From assembly GCA_041745765.1 (NCBI GenBank), contig JBGTIH010000119.1, positions 1-37,095 on the forward strand: a stretch of 37,095 nt of DNA, in the 5' to 3' direction. Both the position numbers and the translations under genes were made by a program. Positions 1 through 9,427 of the stretch are shown here, in pieces. Below the pieces are notes generated by a model. The model was given only the letters and a program-made list of their open reading frames with translations. It had not been told where the DNA came from and made no database searches. Each line of letters begins with the position of its first letter. Position 1 is the first letter of the stretch. The DNA is from JAHCHG01 sp041745765. Lineage in GTDB: Bacteria > Acidobacteriota > Blastocatellia > Pyrinomonadales > Pyrinomonadaceae.

Positions 1-3000
1 TGAAAGGAAAACAAGGACGTTTCCGCCAGAATCTGCTCGGGAAACGTGTTGACTATTCGGGACGTTCGGTAATCGTTGTCGGACCGGAACTCAAACTGCA
101 TCAGTGCGGATTGCCGAAGAAAATGGCTTTAGAATTATTTAAGCCTTTTATTTACAATAAATTGGAAAAAGATCAGCACGCCGCTACGATCAAGCAAGCG
201 CGTGAAATGGTCGAACGCCAAGAGCCGATCGTCTGGGATATTTTGGAAGAAGTTATCCGCGAACATCCGGTTTTGTTAAATCGTGCGCCGACGCTTCACA
301 GACTCGGTATTCAGGCGTTTGAGCCGGTTTTGGTCGAAGGAAAAGCGATCAAGATTCATCCGCTCGTCTGCACGGCTTTTAACGCCGACTTTGACGGCGA
401 TCAGATGGCGGTTCATATTCCGCTTTCCGCCGAAGCGCAAATTGAAGCAACTGTTTTGATGCTTGCGTCAAACAATCTGCTGAGTCCGGCAAGCGGACAG
501 CCGATCACCGTTCCTTCGCAGGACATCGTTTTAGGTTGTTATTATTTAACGCTCGATCAGCCGGAGATGAAGGGTGAAGGCAAAATTTTCAATTCGATGG
601 AAGACGTTCTGCTCGCGGTTGATGCCGGAGTAGTGGCGACGCAGGCAAAAATCAAACTTCGCTGGAAAGGCGATTTGATTGATTTGACGCAGGAACATAA
701 TCAGCAAGACGTAATGCGCGCCACGGTTCGCAAAGATGTTTATCAATTGATTGAAACAACGGTCGGGCGTGTTATTTTCAATGAACGGCTTTTGCGCGGC
801 GGTCTGCCTTTTGTTAATGGAACATTAAAGAAAAAAGGTCTTCAATCCTTAGTCAGCTTTTTCTATTTGCGTTTGGGACATAAACAAACCGTTGAAATGC
901 TCGATGAACTGAAAAATATCGGCTTCTTATATGCGACAAAATCCGGTGTTTCAATCGGAATTGACGATATGGTTACGCCGACAAGCAAACCGGAAATTAT
1001 TGAAAATGCGCGTAAAGAAGTTGACAAACTCGAACTTCAATCGAGAGAAGGCGCGATGACGCAACTTGAACGTCAAAATAAAGTTACGGCAATTTGGTCG
1101 GAAGTTACCGACCGCGTGGCGAAAGAAATGTTCAAAGCGATGCACGAGCGCGAAGATGCCCGCCGCGAACTCAATCCGATCCTTGTTATGGCGGATTCGG
1201 GAGCGCGTGGATCTGATGCACAGATTCGTCAGCTTGCCGGAATGCGCGGTTTGATGGCGAAACCTTCGGGCGAAATCATCGAAACGCCGATTGTGGCAAA
1301 TTTCCGCGAAGGTTTGAACGTCCTTCAATACTTTATTTCAACGCACGGTGCGCGTAAAGGTTTGGCGGATACGGCTCTGAAAACAGCTGATTCCGGTTAT
1401 CTGACACGCCGCCTCGTGGACGTAGCGCAAGATGTTATTGTTTCCGAACAAGATTGTGGAACGCTCAAAGGAATCTGGGCGGAAGCAATCATCCGAAACG
1501 GTGAAGAAGTTGAATCTTTGCGCGATAGAATCGTCGGCTGTACATCGCTTGACGATATTATTGATCCGGTTGACGGAACGATAATCGTTGAAACTAATGT
1601 CGAGATAAGCGAAGACCTTGCGGCACAGGTACAGCTTTCAGGTTTGCAAAGAGTGCGTATTCGTTCGCCTTTGACGTGCGAATCGCGTCGCGGAATCTGT
1701 GTTAAATGTTACGGACGTAATCTCGGAACCGGAAATACGGTTGAAATCGGTGAAGCGGTCGGCGTTATCGCCGCGCAAAGTATCGGTGAACCGGGAACTC
1801 AGTTGACGATGAGAACATTTCACGTCGGCGGAACAGCGCGTCTCGAACAAGAAACGCAACATACCGCGTCAATGGACGGAACTGTTAAATATCTTGACGA
1901 TTTAAAGGTAATTACGAACCGCGAAGGCGAACGTATTTCGATGAAACGTCAATCCGAACTTGCTCTGGTTGACGAACGCGGACGTGAAGTTGCCCGTTAT
2001 CGAGTCGTTTATGGAGCGCACGTTCACGTTACAGACGGACAACAGGTTAAAGAAGATGATTTGCTCGTAACCTGGGATCCGTTCACTTTCGCAATTTTGT
2101 CGGAAGTTTCGGGAACGGTTAAATTCCAGGATTTGAAGGAAGGCAAAACGCTCGAAGAAGACATTGATAAAGTTTCGGGACAAAGACGTCTCGTGGTCAA
2201 GGATTCGGATGAAAAACATCAGCCGCGTCTGGAAATCCGCGACGGCAATAAAGTTTTGAAAACTTATCAAATGCCGATTCGTGCAAATCTTCACGTTGAA
2301 GACGCGCAAGTGGTTCAGGCGGGTGATATTATCGCTAAAATTCCGCGTGAAACGACGAAAACAAAAGACATCGTCGGAGGTTTGCCGCGCATTGTCGAAT
2401 TGTTTGAAGCGCGTCGTCCGGGTGAAACCGCCATTATGTCGGAAATCAACGGAACAGTTGCTTTCGGTCCGATTTCTAAAGGTAAACGCAAACTTATTAT
2501 TACCGGTGATGATAATGCCGAGCGCGAATATGATATTCCGCGCGGAACGCACATCAACGTACAAGAAGGTGACCGTGTAAAAGCCGGTGAACCTTTGATG
2601 GACGGACCGCTTAACCCGCACGATATTCTGCGTGTTTTGGGAGCAGAAGTCCTCCAGCAATATATCGTGAATGAAATTCAGGAAGTTTATCGTCTGCAAG
2701 GCGTGAACATCAATGATAAACATATCGAATGTATTGTTCGGCAGATGCTTCGCTGGGTTAAAATCAAAGAAGTCGGGGACACCGAGTTTCTTCTCGAAGA
2801 ACAGGTTGACCGCTTCCGCTATGAAGATGAAAACCGCCGCGTACTCGATGCAGACGGCGTTGCGGCAAGTGCTGAACCTTTGCTTCTTGGTATTACAAAG
2901 GCTTCGCTTTCAACCGATTCGTTTATTTCAGCGGCAAGTTTTCAGGAAACAACCCGCGTTCTGACCGAAGCGGCAATTTCCGGGCGCGTTGATTATCTGC

Positions 3001-3335
3001 GCGGCTTGAAAGAAAACGTCATTATGGGACGATTGATTCCTGCCGGAACGGGTATGAAATATTATCGCAACGTAAAGATTGATTATGATCCGACGGTTAA
3101 TCAGAAAGCCGAGGAAGAATATGAAGAATATACGGCGATGACGGAAGGCTTGAATCTTCCGAAACCGTCGAATGTTCCGGGCGTTGAAAGTGATTTTGAT
3201 GTCGAAGAACCCGAAGAGGAAATCGAAGAAACAGATGATGATCTCAATATAGATTTGGATTTGGAAGAAGAACTGGTCGAAGTTGATGATTCAATTGATA
3301 TTGAAGGTATTGACGATCTGGACGACGATTTCTAA
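1..3335 (+). CDS. rpoC: DNA-directed RNA polymerase subunit beta' (5' end outside window)
   Basis: This is the catalytic beta' subunit of RNA polymerase. The frame is open from base 3, and the visible 1,110 residues begin at KGKQGRFRQNLLGKRVDYSG, upstream of the first in-window ATG, so the gene starts before the window. By comparison with E. coli about 330 N-terminal residues are missing. The active-site Mg-binding motif NADFDGDQMAVH is near bases 380-415. The second zinc site is present as four cysteines (EQDCG, then CES, then CVKC, near bases 1455-1710). The trigger-loop region (AAQSIGEPGTQLTMRTFH) follows directly. The last ~45 residues are almost entirely Asp/Glu with few basic residues, which is an odd acidic tail. 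A strong terminator follows 20 bases after the stop. rpoB is expected just upstream of the window. Confidence 0.99.
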   Translation, partial: KGKQGRFRQNLLGKRVDYSGRSVIVVGPELKLHQCGLPKKMALELFKPFIYNKLEKDQHAATIKQAREMVERQEPIVWDILEEVIREHPVLLNRAPTLHRLGIQAFEPVLVEGKAIKIHPLVCTAFNADFDGDQMAVHIPLSAEAQIEATVLMLASNNLLSPASGQPITVPSQDIVLGCYYLTLDQPEMKGEGKIFNSMEDVLLAVDAGVVATQAKIKLRWKGDLIDLTQEHNQQDVMRATVRKDVYQLIETTVGRVIFNERLLRGGLPFVNGTLKKKGLQSLVSFFYLRLGHKQTVEMLDELKNIGFLYATKSGVSIGIDDMVTPTSKPEIIENARKEVDKLELQSREGAMTQLERQNKVTAIWSEVTDRVAKEMFKAMHEREDARRELNPILVMADSGARGSDAQIRQLAGMRGLMAKPSGEIIETPIVANFREGLNVLQYFISTHGARKGLADTALKTADSGYLTRRLVDVAQDVIVSEQDCGTLKGIWAEAIIRNGEEVESLRDRIVGCTSLDDIIDPVDGTIIVETNVEISEDLAAQVQLSGLQRVRIRSPLTCESRRGICVKCYGRNLGTGNTVEIGEAVGVIAAQSIGEPGTQLTMRTFHVGGTARLEQETQHTASMDGTVKYLDDLKVITNREGERISMKRQSELALVDERGREVARYRVVYGAHVHVTDGQQVKEDDLLVTWDPFTFAILSEVSGTVKFQDLKEGKTLEEDIDKVSGQRRLVVKDSDEKHQPRLEIRDGNKVLKTYQMPIRANLHVEDAQVVQAGDIIAKIPRETTKTKDIVGGLPRIVELFEARRPGETAIMSEINGTVAFGPISKGKRKLIITGDDNAEREYDIPRGTHINVQEGDRVKAGEPLMDGPLNPHDILRVLGAEVLQQYIVNEIQEVYRLQGVNINDKHIECIVRQMLRWVKIKEVGDTEFLLEEQVDRFRYEDENRRVLDADGVAASAEPLLLGITKASLSTDSFISAASFQETTRVLTEAAISGRVDYLRGLKENVIMGRLIPAGTGMKYYRNVKIDYDPTVNQKAEEEYEEYTAMTEGLNLPKPSNVPGVESDFDVEEPEEEIEETDDDLNIDLDLEEELVEVDDSIDIEGIDDLDDDF

Positions 3336-3354
3336 TAGCACTTCAGAGAAAAAT

Positions 3355-3390
3355 AAAAAGGCTGAGAGTTTTACCGCTCTCAGCCTTTTT
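3355..3390. terminator. Rho-independent terminator after rpoC
   Basis: A nine-base perfect stem GGCTGAGAG/CTCTCAGCC (3360-3368 with 3377-3385) encloses an 8-nt loop. It is flanked by A5 on the left and T5 on the right, so it can act in both directions. It ends the rpoBC transcript and could also stop the converging gene at 3518-4129. Confidence 0.93.
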
Positions 3391-3517
3391 ACTTTTTTTC
3401 TCTTTGTAAGCAGGTAAGAAAAAGTTTTGGGTTGCGTTGAAAATACTAAAAACTTACGTAACTCTCAGAGTTAAGAGAGTTTATGTGCTGAGTAATTAGA
3501 CATTTTCATATATCTGC

Positions 3518-4129
3518 CTATTTTTTAATTTCCAATCCATAAAATGTTTTTTTTATCAAAATTATTTGCTCGGGTTCTATAGGTTCATACCGTGGGTTTT
3601 TATCAAGTCTCATAAAGAGGTAAATTCTTTGTCCCTTAACCTTTATTTCTTCCTCGGGTGTTAAGTTATATGTTCCACCTCCTTCGCGAACCAATAACGA
3701 TCCTTTGGGTAATTTTTTCTCAGTTGAAATATAACGAAAAACCTCTATTTGATTCTTCCAAACAGTGCGATTCGTATAATCAGGCGAAAAAGCTAGTGCC
3801 GATAATATTTCATCTTCAGTTAAATCCGGCGCGGTTTCGATATCTTTATTATAGATACATTTTTGTTCCTGATTAAAAACTTCTAATGCCTTTTCTAATG
3901 CAATATCGGTCGGATACCCGTACATTTCCCGCTCCTGACGCTCCAAGACTTTAGAAATTTCTACGGAATCAGCTTTTGAACTTAAAAACCAACAAGGATC
4001 TTTTGAAACCTCTGTTTTGTTTTTCATACTATCGTCTTCACCAGAAACTTGGAACTTATTTGGTTCAAGAAAAAGTAAACAAACAAAACTAACTGCAATA
4101 ATGCTTACTAAAATTCTAAATTTTTTCAT
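3518..4129 (-). CDS. Small secreted protein of unknown function
   Basis: This 203-residue protein is not recognised as any family. Residues 1-21 form a signal peptide: a basic start (MKKFR) followed by a hydrophobic run. The only early cysteine lies in SFVC, which is a poor lipobox, so secretion or a membrane anchor is more likely than lipidation. The rest is charged and soluble, with a Tyr/Pro-rich C-terminus. It stands alone, converging on rpoC, with a 21-bp palindromic repeat in its upstream region. No catalytic motif is evident. The ATG at 4129 is preferred because it begins the signal peptide. The frame is long and codon use matches its neighbours, so it is probably a real gene, but its function is open. 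Confidence 0.75.
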   Translation of the reverse strand: MKKFRILVSIIAVSFVCLLFLEPNKFQVSGEDDSMKNKTEVSKDPCWFLSSKADSVEISKVLERQEREMYGYPTDIALEKALEVFNQEQKCIYNKDIETAPDLTEDEILSALAFSPDYTNRTVWKNQIEVFRYISTEKKLPKGSLLVREGGGTYNLTPEEEIKVKGQRIYLFMRLDKNPRYEPIEPEQIILIKKTFYGLEIKK

Positions 4130-4213
4130 AAAATTAAATCTCCATTCTTCAAAATCACATCATTCAGAGCGGATTTTAGATCATTGTAAGGAAAATTTAA
4201 GATTCGATTTTCA

Positions 4214-4277
4214 CTCTGCGAACTCTGCGTCTCTACGTGAGACAACCATTTCACGCAGAGACGCAGAGTTCGCAGAG
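4214..4277. repeat. Long hairpin repeat with 21-bp perfect arms
   Basis: Arms 4214-4234 and 4257-4277 are perfect reverse complements (CTCTGCGAACTCTGCGTCTC plus one base). An inner stem CGTGA/TCACG (4236-4240 with 4251-4255) continues the hairpin almost to the loop. The inner 20 bases resemble the core of the element inside the gene at 31353-30667 (17 of 20 identical). The element lies in a 232-base gap between the secreted unknown gene and the M13 peptidase gene. Nothing else is seen in that gap. Confidence 0.9.
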
Positions 4278-4361
4278 AAAAACCAGATATTCAAAGTTAA
4301 ATTGCTCTAAAAGAATTCAGAGATTTTCTGACATTATCCGTTATCTGTTATCCATTGATAT

Positions 4362-6386
4362 TTACCAAATCGAACAAATATCTTTTCTGACCATGGGTTG
4401 TCCCTGTTTGCAGTTAAACGCTTCGGCAAATTGCGGCATATTCGAAAGCGGACCGTTGACGCGCCAGCGCGGAAGAGAGTGATTTTGTCCAAGAACCTGC
4501 GTTCTTTCCGCTTCCGGTGTATATTTGCTTGCCCAAATTTGCGCCCAACCGAGGAAAAATCTCTGTTCAGGAGTAAATCCGTCAATATTTTCAGGTCGCG
4601 GCTTGCCTTCCAGAGATTTTTGGAAAGCCGTCAAAGCGATTGCCAGACCGCCCAGATCACCGATGTTTTCGCCGAGGTTCAATTTTCCGTTCATAAACAA
4701 ACCGGGCTGAACCTCATATTCATTAAACTGTTTGACGACACAGGCGGCGCGGTCTTCAAATTTAGAGCGGTCTTCATCCGTCCACCACGATTTGAAATTG
4801 CCTTGCGCGTCAAAACGGCTGCCCTGATCGTCAAATCCGTGCGAAATCTCGTGTCCGATCACGCCGCCGATTGCGCCGTAATTGATCGCATCGTCCGCTT
4901 CAAAATTAAAGAACGGCGGCTGCAAAATGCCTGCGGGGAAAACGATTTCGTTTAAGATCGCGGAATAATAAGCATTGACGGTCGGCGGACTCATTCCCCA
5001 ACGTGTGCGGTCAACGGGCTGACCGATGTCTTGCAAATTGCGCCGGATCTGAAATTGTCCGCTGTTTTTCGAATTTGCAAAAAAGGATTTACGGCTCACA
5101 TTTAATCCGCTGTAACCGCGCAAAACATCGGGAAAGCCGATTTTTCGGTCGAAAGTCGAAAGTTTTTTCTGCGCTTCTTTTTTGGTTTCATCGCTCATCC
5201 ATTCCAGATTGTTGATGCGTTCTTCCATCGCTACGAAAAGATTCGAGATCAATTCGTCCATTCGTTCTTTGGCTTTCGGCGTAAATGCTTTTTTAACATA
5301 GAGTTGTCCGAGAGCTTCTCCCAAATTTCCGTCGGTTGCCGCCACGCATCTTCGCCAGCGCGGCTGCTGTTCTTTAGTTCCCGAAAGATAGCGGCTGTAA
5401 AAATCGAAGTTTTCATCAACAAACGCTCTAGAAAGAAGCGGTGCGGCATTGTTTACGGTCATCCAGCGCAGGTAAGTTTGCCAATCGGCAATCGAAACAT
5501 TATCGAGCATCGCGTCAACTTCTTTGAAAAATGCCGGTTGTCCGATATTTAACTCTTGCAGTGCTGAAATTCCGCGAGCCGATAAATACGTGTTCCAAGC
5601 AAGATTCGGCGAGATTTTCTGCGCGTCTGCCAGACTCATTTTATTGTAGCGGTTATCAGGATTTCGGAGTTCGACGGGCGGCAGAGAAACTTCGGCAAGC
5701 CGCATCTGTAGATTCAAAACGGTCTTGGCATTTGCCGCCGCCTTTTCCGGCGAATCACCGGCAAGCTTAAACATATTCGCTATATGGACGACGAATTTTT
5801 CGCGGATTTCTTTGGATTTATCATCGGTTTTTGTGTAATAATCCCGATTCGGCAAACTCAAACCGCCTTGCGAGGCGTTGGCGATAACCATCGTACTGTT
5901 CTTTAGATCGGGACCTGCGCCGAAACCGAAAATTCCGGGAATTCCTTGATTATGAAACACGCCTAGTTGTTTAATTAAATCCGCTTTGGTTTTTATTCTG
6001 CCGATTTCCTTAAAATACGGCTGCAAAGGTTTTGCACCGGCTTTTTCGATTGCCGCTTCGTCCATACAGGATGAGTAGAAATCGCCGATAAGCTGAGCCT
6101 CGCTGCCTCTGGCGGCTTTGGTTTTGGCGGTTTCATCCAAAATAGACCTTAAAATGGCATTATTATTCTCGCCCAAAATATTGAAGGTTCCCCAACGCGA
6201 ATGAGCTGAGGGAATCTCTGTATCTTTGAGCCAGGTTCCGTTGGCATACTGGAAAAAATCTGTGCAAGGCGTGATTGATTTATCCATTCGCGCTATGTCA
6301 AAACCTTTGTTTTGGGCAAACGCCGAAATGCAAAAGATGAACAAAATGCCCAGAATAGTTACTGATCGTGAACTGAAAATATTCAT
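4362..6386 (-). CDS. M13 family zinc metallopeptidase (neprilysin/PepO-like), secreted
   Basis: This is a zinc endopeptidase of family M13, which cleaves oligopeptides and is exported to the periplasm or cell surface. An N-terminal signal peptide (residues 1-24, ending SAFAQ) precedes the N-terminal M13 domain. The zinc motif is HEISH at residues 512-516. The third ligand, Glu573, lies in ENIGDLGG, with Asp577 completing the usual ExxxD. The substrate-binding NAYY motif is at 471-474, and the C-terminus ends with the family's Cys-x-x-Trp (CSIW). At 674 residues it is full length. It is preceded by a separate terminator-bounded gene, so it is probably transcribed alone. PepO is the closest named relative, but that symbol cannot be assigned from sequence alone. 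Confidence 0.96.
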   Translation of the reverse strand: MNIFSSRSVTILGILFIFCISAFAQNKGFDIARMDKSITPCTDFFQYANGTWLKDTEIPSAHSRWGTFNILGENNNAILRSILDETAKTKAARGSEAQLIGDFYSSCMDEAAIEKAGAKPLQPYFKEIGRIKTKADLIKQLGVFHNQGIPGIFGFGAGPDLKNSTMVIANASQGGLSLPNRDYYTKTDDKSKEIREKFVVHIANMFKLAGDSPEKAAANAKTVLNLQMRLAEVSLPPVELRNPDNRYNKMSLADAQKISPNLAWNTYLSARGISALQELNIGQPAFFKEVDAMLDNVSIADWQTYLRWMTVNNAAPLLSRAFVDENFDFYSRYLSGTKEQQPRWRRCVAATDGNLGEALGQLYVKKAFTPKAKERMDELISNLFVAMEERINNLEWMSDETKKEAQKKLSTFDRKIGFPDVLRGYSGLNVSRKSFFANSKNSGQFQIRRNLQDIGQPVDRTRWGMSPPTVNAYYSAILNEIVFPAGILQPPFFNFEADDAINYGAIGGVIGHEISHGFDDQGSRFDAQGNFKSWWTDEDRSKFEDRAACVVKQFNEYEVQPGLFMNGKLNLGENIGDLGGLAIALTAFQKSLEGKPRPENIDGFTPEQRFFLGWAQIWASKYTPEAERTQVLGQNHSLPRWRVNGPLSNMPQFAEAFNCKQGQPMVRKDICSIW

Positions 6387-6512
6387 TTTTATCTCCTGAT
6401 AATTTTTAAAAATTTAATGCGATTAATACGTCAATTCCAAACAGATGTTTCAAAACGAAGTCAATTCGGAGTAGTTTTGAACGGTGTAGCCGTAAATTAT
6501 CTGTAAATATGA

Positions 6513-6553
6513 AAAAATGCCAAAAATCAAGAAACTCGACTTTTGGCATTTTT
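6513..6553 (-). terminator. Terminator after the 350-residue secreted protein gene
   Basis: Arms AAAAATGCCAAAA (6513-6525) and TTTTGGCATTTTT (6541-6553) are perfect 13-bp complements with a 15-nt loop. On the minus strand it lies about 45 bases after the stop at 6596. It separates that gene from the M13 peptidase gene. Confidence 0.85.
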
Positions 6554-6595
6554 CAGACTTTCAACCGAATTGTAAATCTATTGATTGGCAAAAAT

Positions 6596-7648
6596 CTATT
6601 TCTTTTCTCCGATTAAAATATCTATATCGTTTTGCGGAACTTGCAAGTTCATCGAAACTTCATTTGCCTGACGCGAGATTTTCGCATTTCCGATCATTCG
6701 AGAATAGACTTTTTTGTCTTCACCTCTCGAACTTGCGATCAGAATTTTACCGACTTCGGCAATTCCTTTGATAAAAAATTCAAGGTCTTCGGCTTCTTTG
6801 TTTTTTGCAGTTTTTGCGGTTATCCAAACATTGGTATTGTTGCCGTCAACATTCATTGTGCCGAATAAATGCGTGATTACATTAATATTTTTGTCAATCT
6901 CGGCATTATCCAGATCAAGTAAGCCGGACATTCCTTTAGGCAGGTTTGTTCCGAAACTTATCACAGTATTTTGATTGCGATAGACTAAATCTAAAAGCTG
7001 AGTGCTGACGCGAGATTTTCCTTCGATCATTTCCTTGACGCGGCTGACCGAACCGAAGGCTAACGTGCCGGCATCATAAGATGTCAGAGCAAAATCGCCG
7101 ATCATACTGCTGCCAAGCACTTTGTCCAGCATTTTATCAATAAAAGAGCCGCTTGATTTTGGTTTATTTTCTTTAACTATTTCTTTCGCAGAAAAAACAT
7201 AAATTGTTTGATTTCCGACTTTTTCCTCACGATATTTTCCGTTTGAAGCAATTTTGGCAACAGCAATTAAGCCGCCTGCTTCATAACTGCCGCGAGCCAG
7301 AATCAGCGGTTCAAATTCAAATGTCGTCGCCGAAGTCTGTTTGGTTTTAACCCCGACGGCTACTTGTTCAAAGCGTCTTAAATCAATTCCAGTTTTATCT
7401 CTGATTTCATCAAATTTGCCCAAAATTTTATTTAGTTGCGGCTGATTGGCGGATAAAATCTGCGGCAGAGCCTCGTCTAAAAGACGTTTGACATCAATCG
7501 CCGCAATGCCGTCGGAAGCCGGTAAAATCGCGACGAGCTGCGATGTCTGTTTAGTTTTTTTGTTGGATTTATCATTGGCAAGTGCCGGAATAAGCACGCT
7601 TAAAACAAATGCCAGCGCGATAATCGCGACGATAACTTTTTTTAACAT
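6596..7648 (-). CDS. Exported protein of unknown function, 350 residues
   Basis: No family is recognised with confidence. Residues 1-24 are a clear signal peptide (MLKKV, hydrophobic run, ending ALA). The mature protein begins lysine-rich and continues as alternating helices and strands, with phrases such as LPASDGIAAIDVKRLLDEALP and a later pattern of strand-rich segments. No cysteine pair, catalytic triad or membrane segment is visible in the mature part. The general look, with AIDVKRLL near the start and a regulatory-like internal duplication, resembles uncharacterised periplasmic proteins common in Acidobacteriota; this is an impression, not a match. A GAGG ribosome site precedes the ATG at 7648, and a strong terminator follows the gene, so it is likely monocistronic. 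Confidence 0.85.
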   Translation of the reverse strand: MLKKVIVAIIALAFVLSVLIPALANDKSNKKTKQTSQLVAILPASDGIAAIDVKRLLDEALPQILSANQPQLNKILGKFDEIRDKTGIDLRRFEQVAVGVKTKQTSATTFEFEPLILARGSYEAGGLIAVAKIASNGKYREEKVGNQTIYVFSAKEIVKENKPKSSGSFIDKMLDKVLGSSMIGDFALTSYDAGTLAFGSVSRVKEMIEGKSRVSTQLLDLVYRNQNTVISFGTNLPKGMSGLLDLDNAEIDKNINVITHLFGTMNVDGNNTNVWITAKTAKNKEAEDLEFFIKGIAEVGKILIASSRGEDKKVYSRMIGNAKISRQANEVSMNLQVPQNDIDILIGEKK

Positions 7649-7754
7649 TATTTAGAAACCTCTTTTGAATTAGTTTTGAGCAAAAAATTTATATTAAGCT
7701 GATTAAAAGTCAATTATAAAGATGATGTAAGATCAATAAAAAGTTGGCTGATAA

Positions 7755-7803
7755 AAAAAGTTGAAAGTGAAAAAGTTTTTTGACATTCACTTTTAAACTT
7801 TTT
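7755..7803 (-). terminator. Probable terminator after the zinc-ribbon gene
   Basis: An imperfect inverted repeat (AAAAAGTTGAAAGTGAA on the left, TTCACTTTTAAACTTTTT on the right) starts about five bases after the minus-strand stop at 7809. It is followed on that strand by a T-rich run. Its words (AAGTGAAAAAG) resemble the A/G-rich repeats at 28.7 kb. Confidence 0.65.
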
Positions 7804-7808
7804 AATTT

Positions 7809-8057
7809 TCAAAACCTGTCCGCCGGTTCGGTAATTCCGCAGCGCGGGCAAATCAAAGTTGTTTGCGCTTTGTCTGCCCATTTTGCCATCGCCGGATTTG
7901 AAAATTGCGGAAATTTGCTTTCAGCTTCGCCTTCGCTCATCAACCGCGAATGTTTTTTATCTGAAAATTCGGCTGAATCTGCAAGTTCACGTTCGCAATG
8001 CTTGCAAATCCAACCGAATCCTTCGTTATAAAAGTCGCTGAGTTCAATTTTTACCAT
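7809..8057 (-). CDS. Small zinc-ribbon protein
   Basis: This protein has 82 residues from the ATG at 8057; a TTG one codon earlier is also possible. Two CxxC knuckles, CKHC near residue 18 and CPRC near residue 70, should bind one zinc. Between them is a charged helix. Such two-knuckle proteins are common as single-domain accessory or nucleic-acid-binding proteins, but no specific role can be read here. The start lies 3-4 bases after the stop of the HtrA-like protease gene on the same strand, so the two are almost certainly cotranscribed and translationally coupled. A hairpin follows the stop. Confidence 0.82.
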   Translation of the reverse strand: MVKIELSDFYNEGFGWICKHCERELADSAEFSDKKHSRLMSEGEAESKFPQFSNPAMAKWADKAQTTLICPRCGITEPADRF

Positions 8058-8060
8058 CAA

Positions 8061-9245
8061 TTAAAATCTCTGCGGCGCACGCGGCTGTTGCGGCAAAGTC
8101 ATCAGTCTGACCGGAATCGTTAGCATCTTGCCGTCGCGGAAAATTTCAATTTGAACTGCATCACCGATTTGTTTTTTATCAAGAAAACGATAGAGATCGT
8201 CTAAATTATTTAACTTTTCGCCGTCAATCGCCGTGATAATATCGCCTAAAATCACGCCGTCGCCATCGCGTGCAAGTCCGCGAAGTCCGGCTTGGGCAAT
8301 CGAACTTCCGGGCATAACATTGCGAATCAGCAAACCGCGCTCAATCGGAAGCCGTACGCCTTGTTCGCGCAGTTGGGCTACACTGCTCAGATTAGCACCG
8401 AGTTTCGGACGGCGAACTTCGCCGTATTGAATAAGCTGCGGCACGACGCGCTTGGCGATATTGACCGGAATCGCAAAACCGACACCGACCGAACCGCCCG
8501 CAGGCGACAGAATCTGCGAATTGATTCCGATCATTTTGCCGTATTTGTCCAGCAGCGGTCCGCCTGAATTTCCCGGATTGATCGAAGCATCGGTTTGAAT
8601 CGCGCCTTCAATCGGGCGACCGTTTCTTGCTCTGATCGGTCTTTGCAAGCCGGAAATTACGCCCGTTGTCAAGGTTCTGTCCAGTCCGAACGGGTTGCCG
8701 ATTGCCAGAACTTTTTGTCCGATCACGAGTTTATCCGAATCACTCAGCGGAATAATGGTCAAACCTTCGCGCGGCGGCTCGATTTTAATTACCGCCAAAT
8801 CCGTATCGGGATCACCACCGACCACTTTTGCCGCATAAAGTTTTTCGCCGCCGAAACTTACCGTCAGCTTCGATGCACCTTCGACGACGTGATAATTCGT
8901 TAGAATATGCCCTTGATTATCAATAACCGATCCCGAACCGTTGCCTCTTTCGCGCTCGAATTCCTGCCCGTAAAAGTTTTCAACAACCGAACTCGTCGTG
9001 ATATAAGCCACACCCGGCGCAAACATTCGATAAACCTCGATGTTATTTTGTTCATCGCTGACGAGCGAAGGTTCGGAAATTTCCGGCGATGGTGCTTGTT
9101 CAGCTAAAACATTATTTTTAGCCGTCTGCTGAAAACTGCCGATATTAAGCAAAAAAGCCACAGTTCCGGCGGCGATAAGTGCCGAAGCCAGAGCCAAAAA
9201 CAAAATCTGACGCGCTGTTAATTGATAAAATGCTTTTTCTGTCAT
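8061..9245 (-). CDS. HtrA/DegP-like serine protease with one PDZ domain
   Basis: This is a membrane-anchored S1C serine protease that handles misfolded envelope proteins. One N-terminal transmembrane segment (about residues 13-34) serves as anchor or uncleaved signal. The trypsin-like domain carries the full catalytic triad: His119 in NYHVVEG, Asp149 in DTDLAVI and Ser227 in GNSGGP. A single PDZ domain occupies about residues 280-380 (RGLLIRNVMPGSSIAQAG, then GDIITAIDGEKL). At 394 residues with one PDZ it resembles DegS or HhoA/PepD-type proteins rather than two-PDZ DegP. It heads a two-gene unit with the zinc-ribbon gene downstream. Confidence 0.95.
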   Translation of the reverse strand: MTEKAFYQLTARQILFLALASALIAAGTVAFLLNIGSFQQTAKNNVLAEQAPSPEISEPSLVSDEQNNIEVYRMFAPGVAYITTSSVVENFYGQEFERERGNGSGSVIDNQGHILTNYHVVEGASKLTVSFGGEKLYAAKVVGGDPDTDLAVIKIEPPREGLTIIPLSDSDKLVIGQKVLAIGNPFGLDRTLTTGVISGLQRPIRARNGRPIEGAIQTDASINPGNSGGPLLDKYGKMIGINSQILSPAGGSVGVGFAIPVNIAKRVVPQLIQYGEVRRPKLGANLSSVAQLREQGVRLPIERGLLIRNVMPGSSIAQAGLRGLARDGDGVILGDIITAIDGEKLNNLDDLYRFLDKKQIGDAVQIEIFRDGKMLTIPVRLMTLPQQPRAPQRF

Positions 9246-9352
9246 AGTTACTTTATCTCACAAAATTAAAAATTAATGATTGAAAACCGTGAATTATCTT
9301 GAATTATTATGATGCAATAATCTCAATTTTGCGTTGCGTTGATTAAATTACG

Positions 9353-9395
9353 AAAAAAAAAGACTTTCAGTTTCAGGAAAATTTGAAACTGAAAG
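9353..9395 (-). terminator. Terminator after the DUF5658-like gene
   Basis: Perfect 12-bp arms CTTTCAGTTTCA (9364-9375) and TGAAACTGAAAG (9384-9395) enclose an 8-nt loop. Nine A residues on the left (9353-9361) form the T-tract on the minus strand. It is placed 33 bases after the stop at 9428. Confidence 0.92.
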
Positions 9396-9427
9396 CCCGT
9401 TGAAAAAGATTAATTAGCAGAATAGAG

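Noticed and set aside
2281..2723. Reading frames on both strands inside rpoC
   Set aside because: They are shadows of the conserved rpoC frame and contain no domain features.
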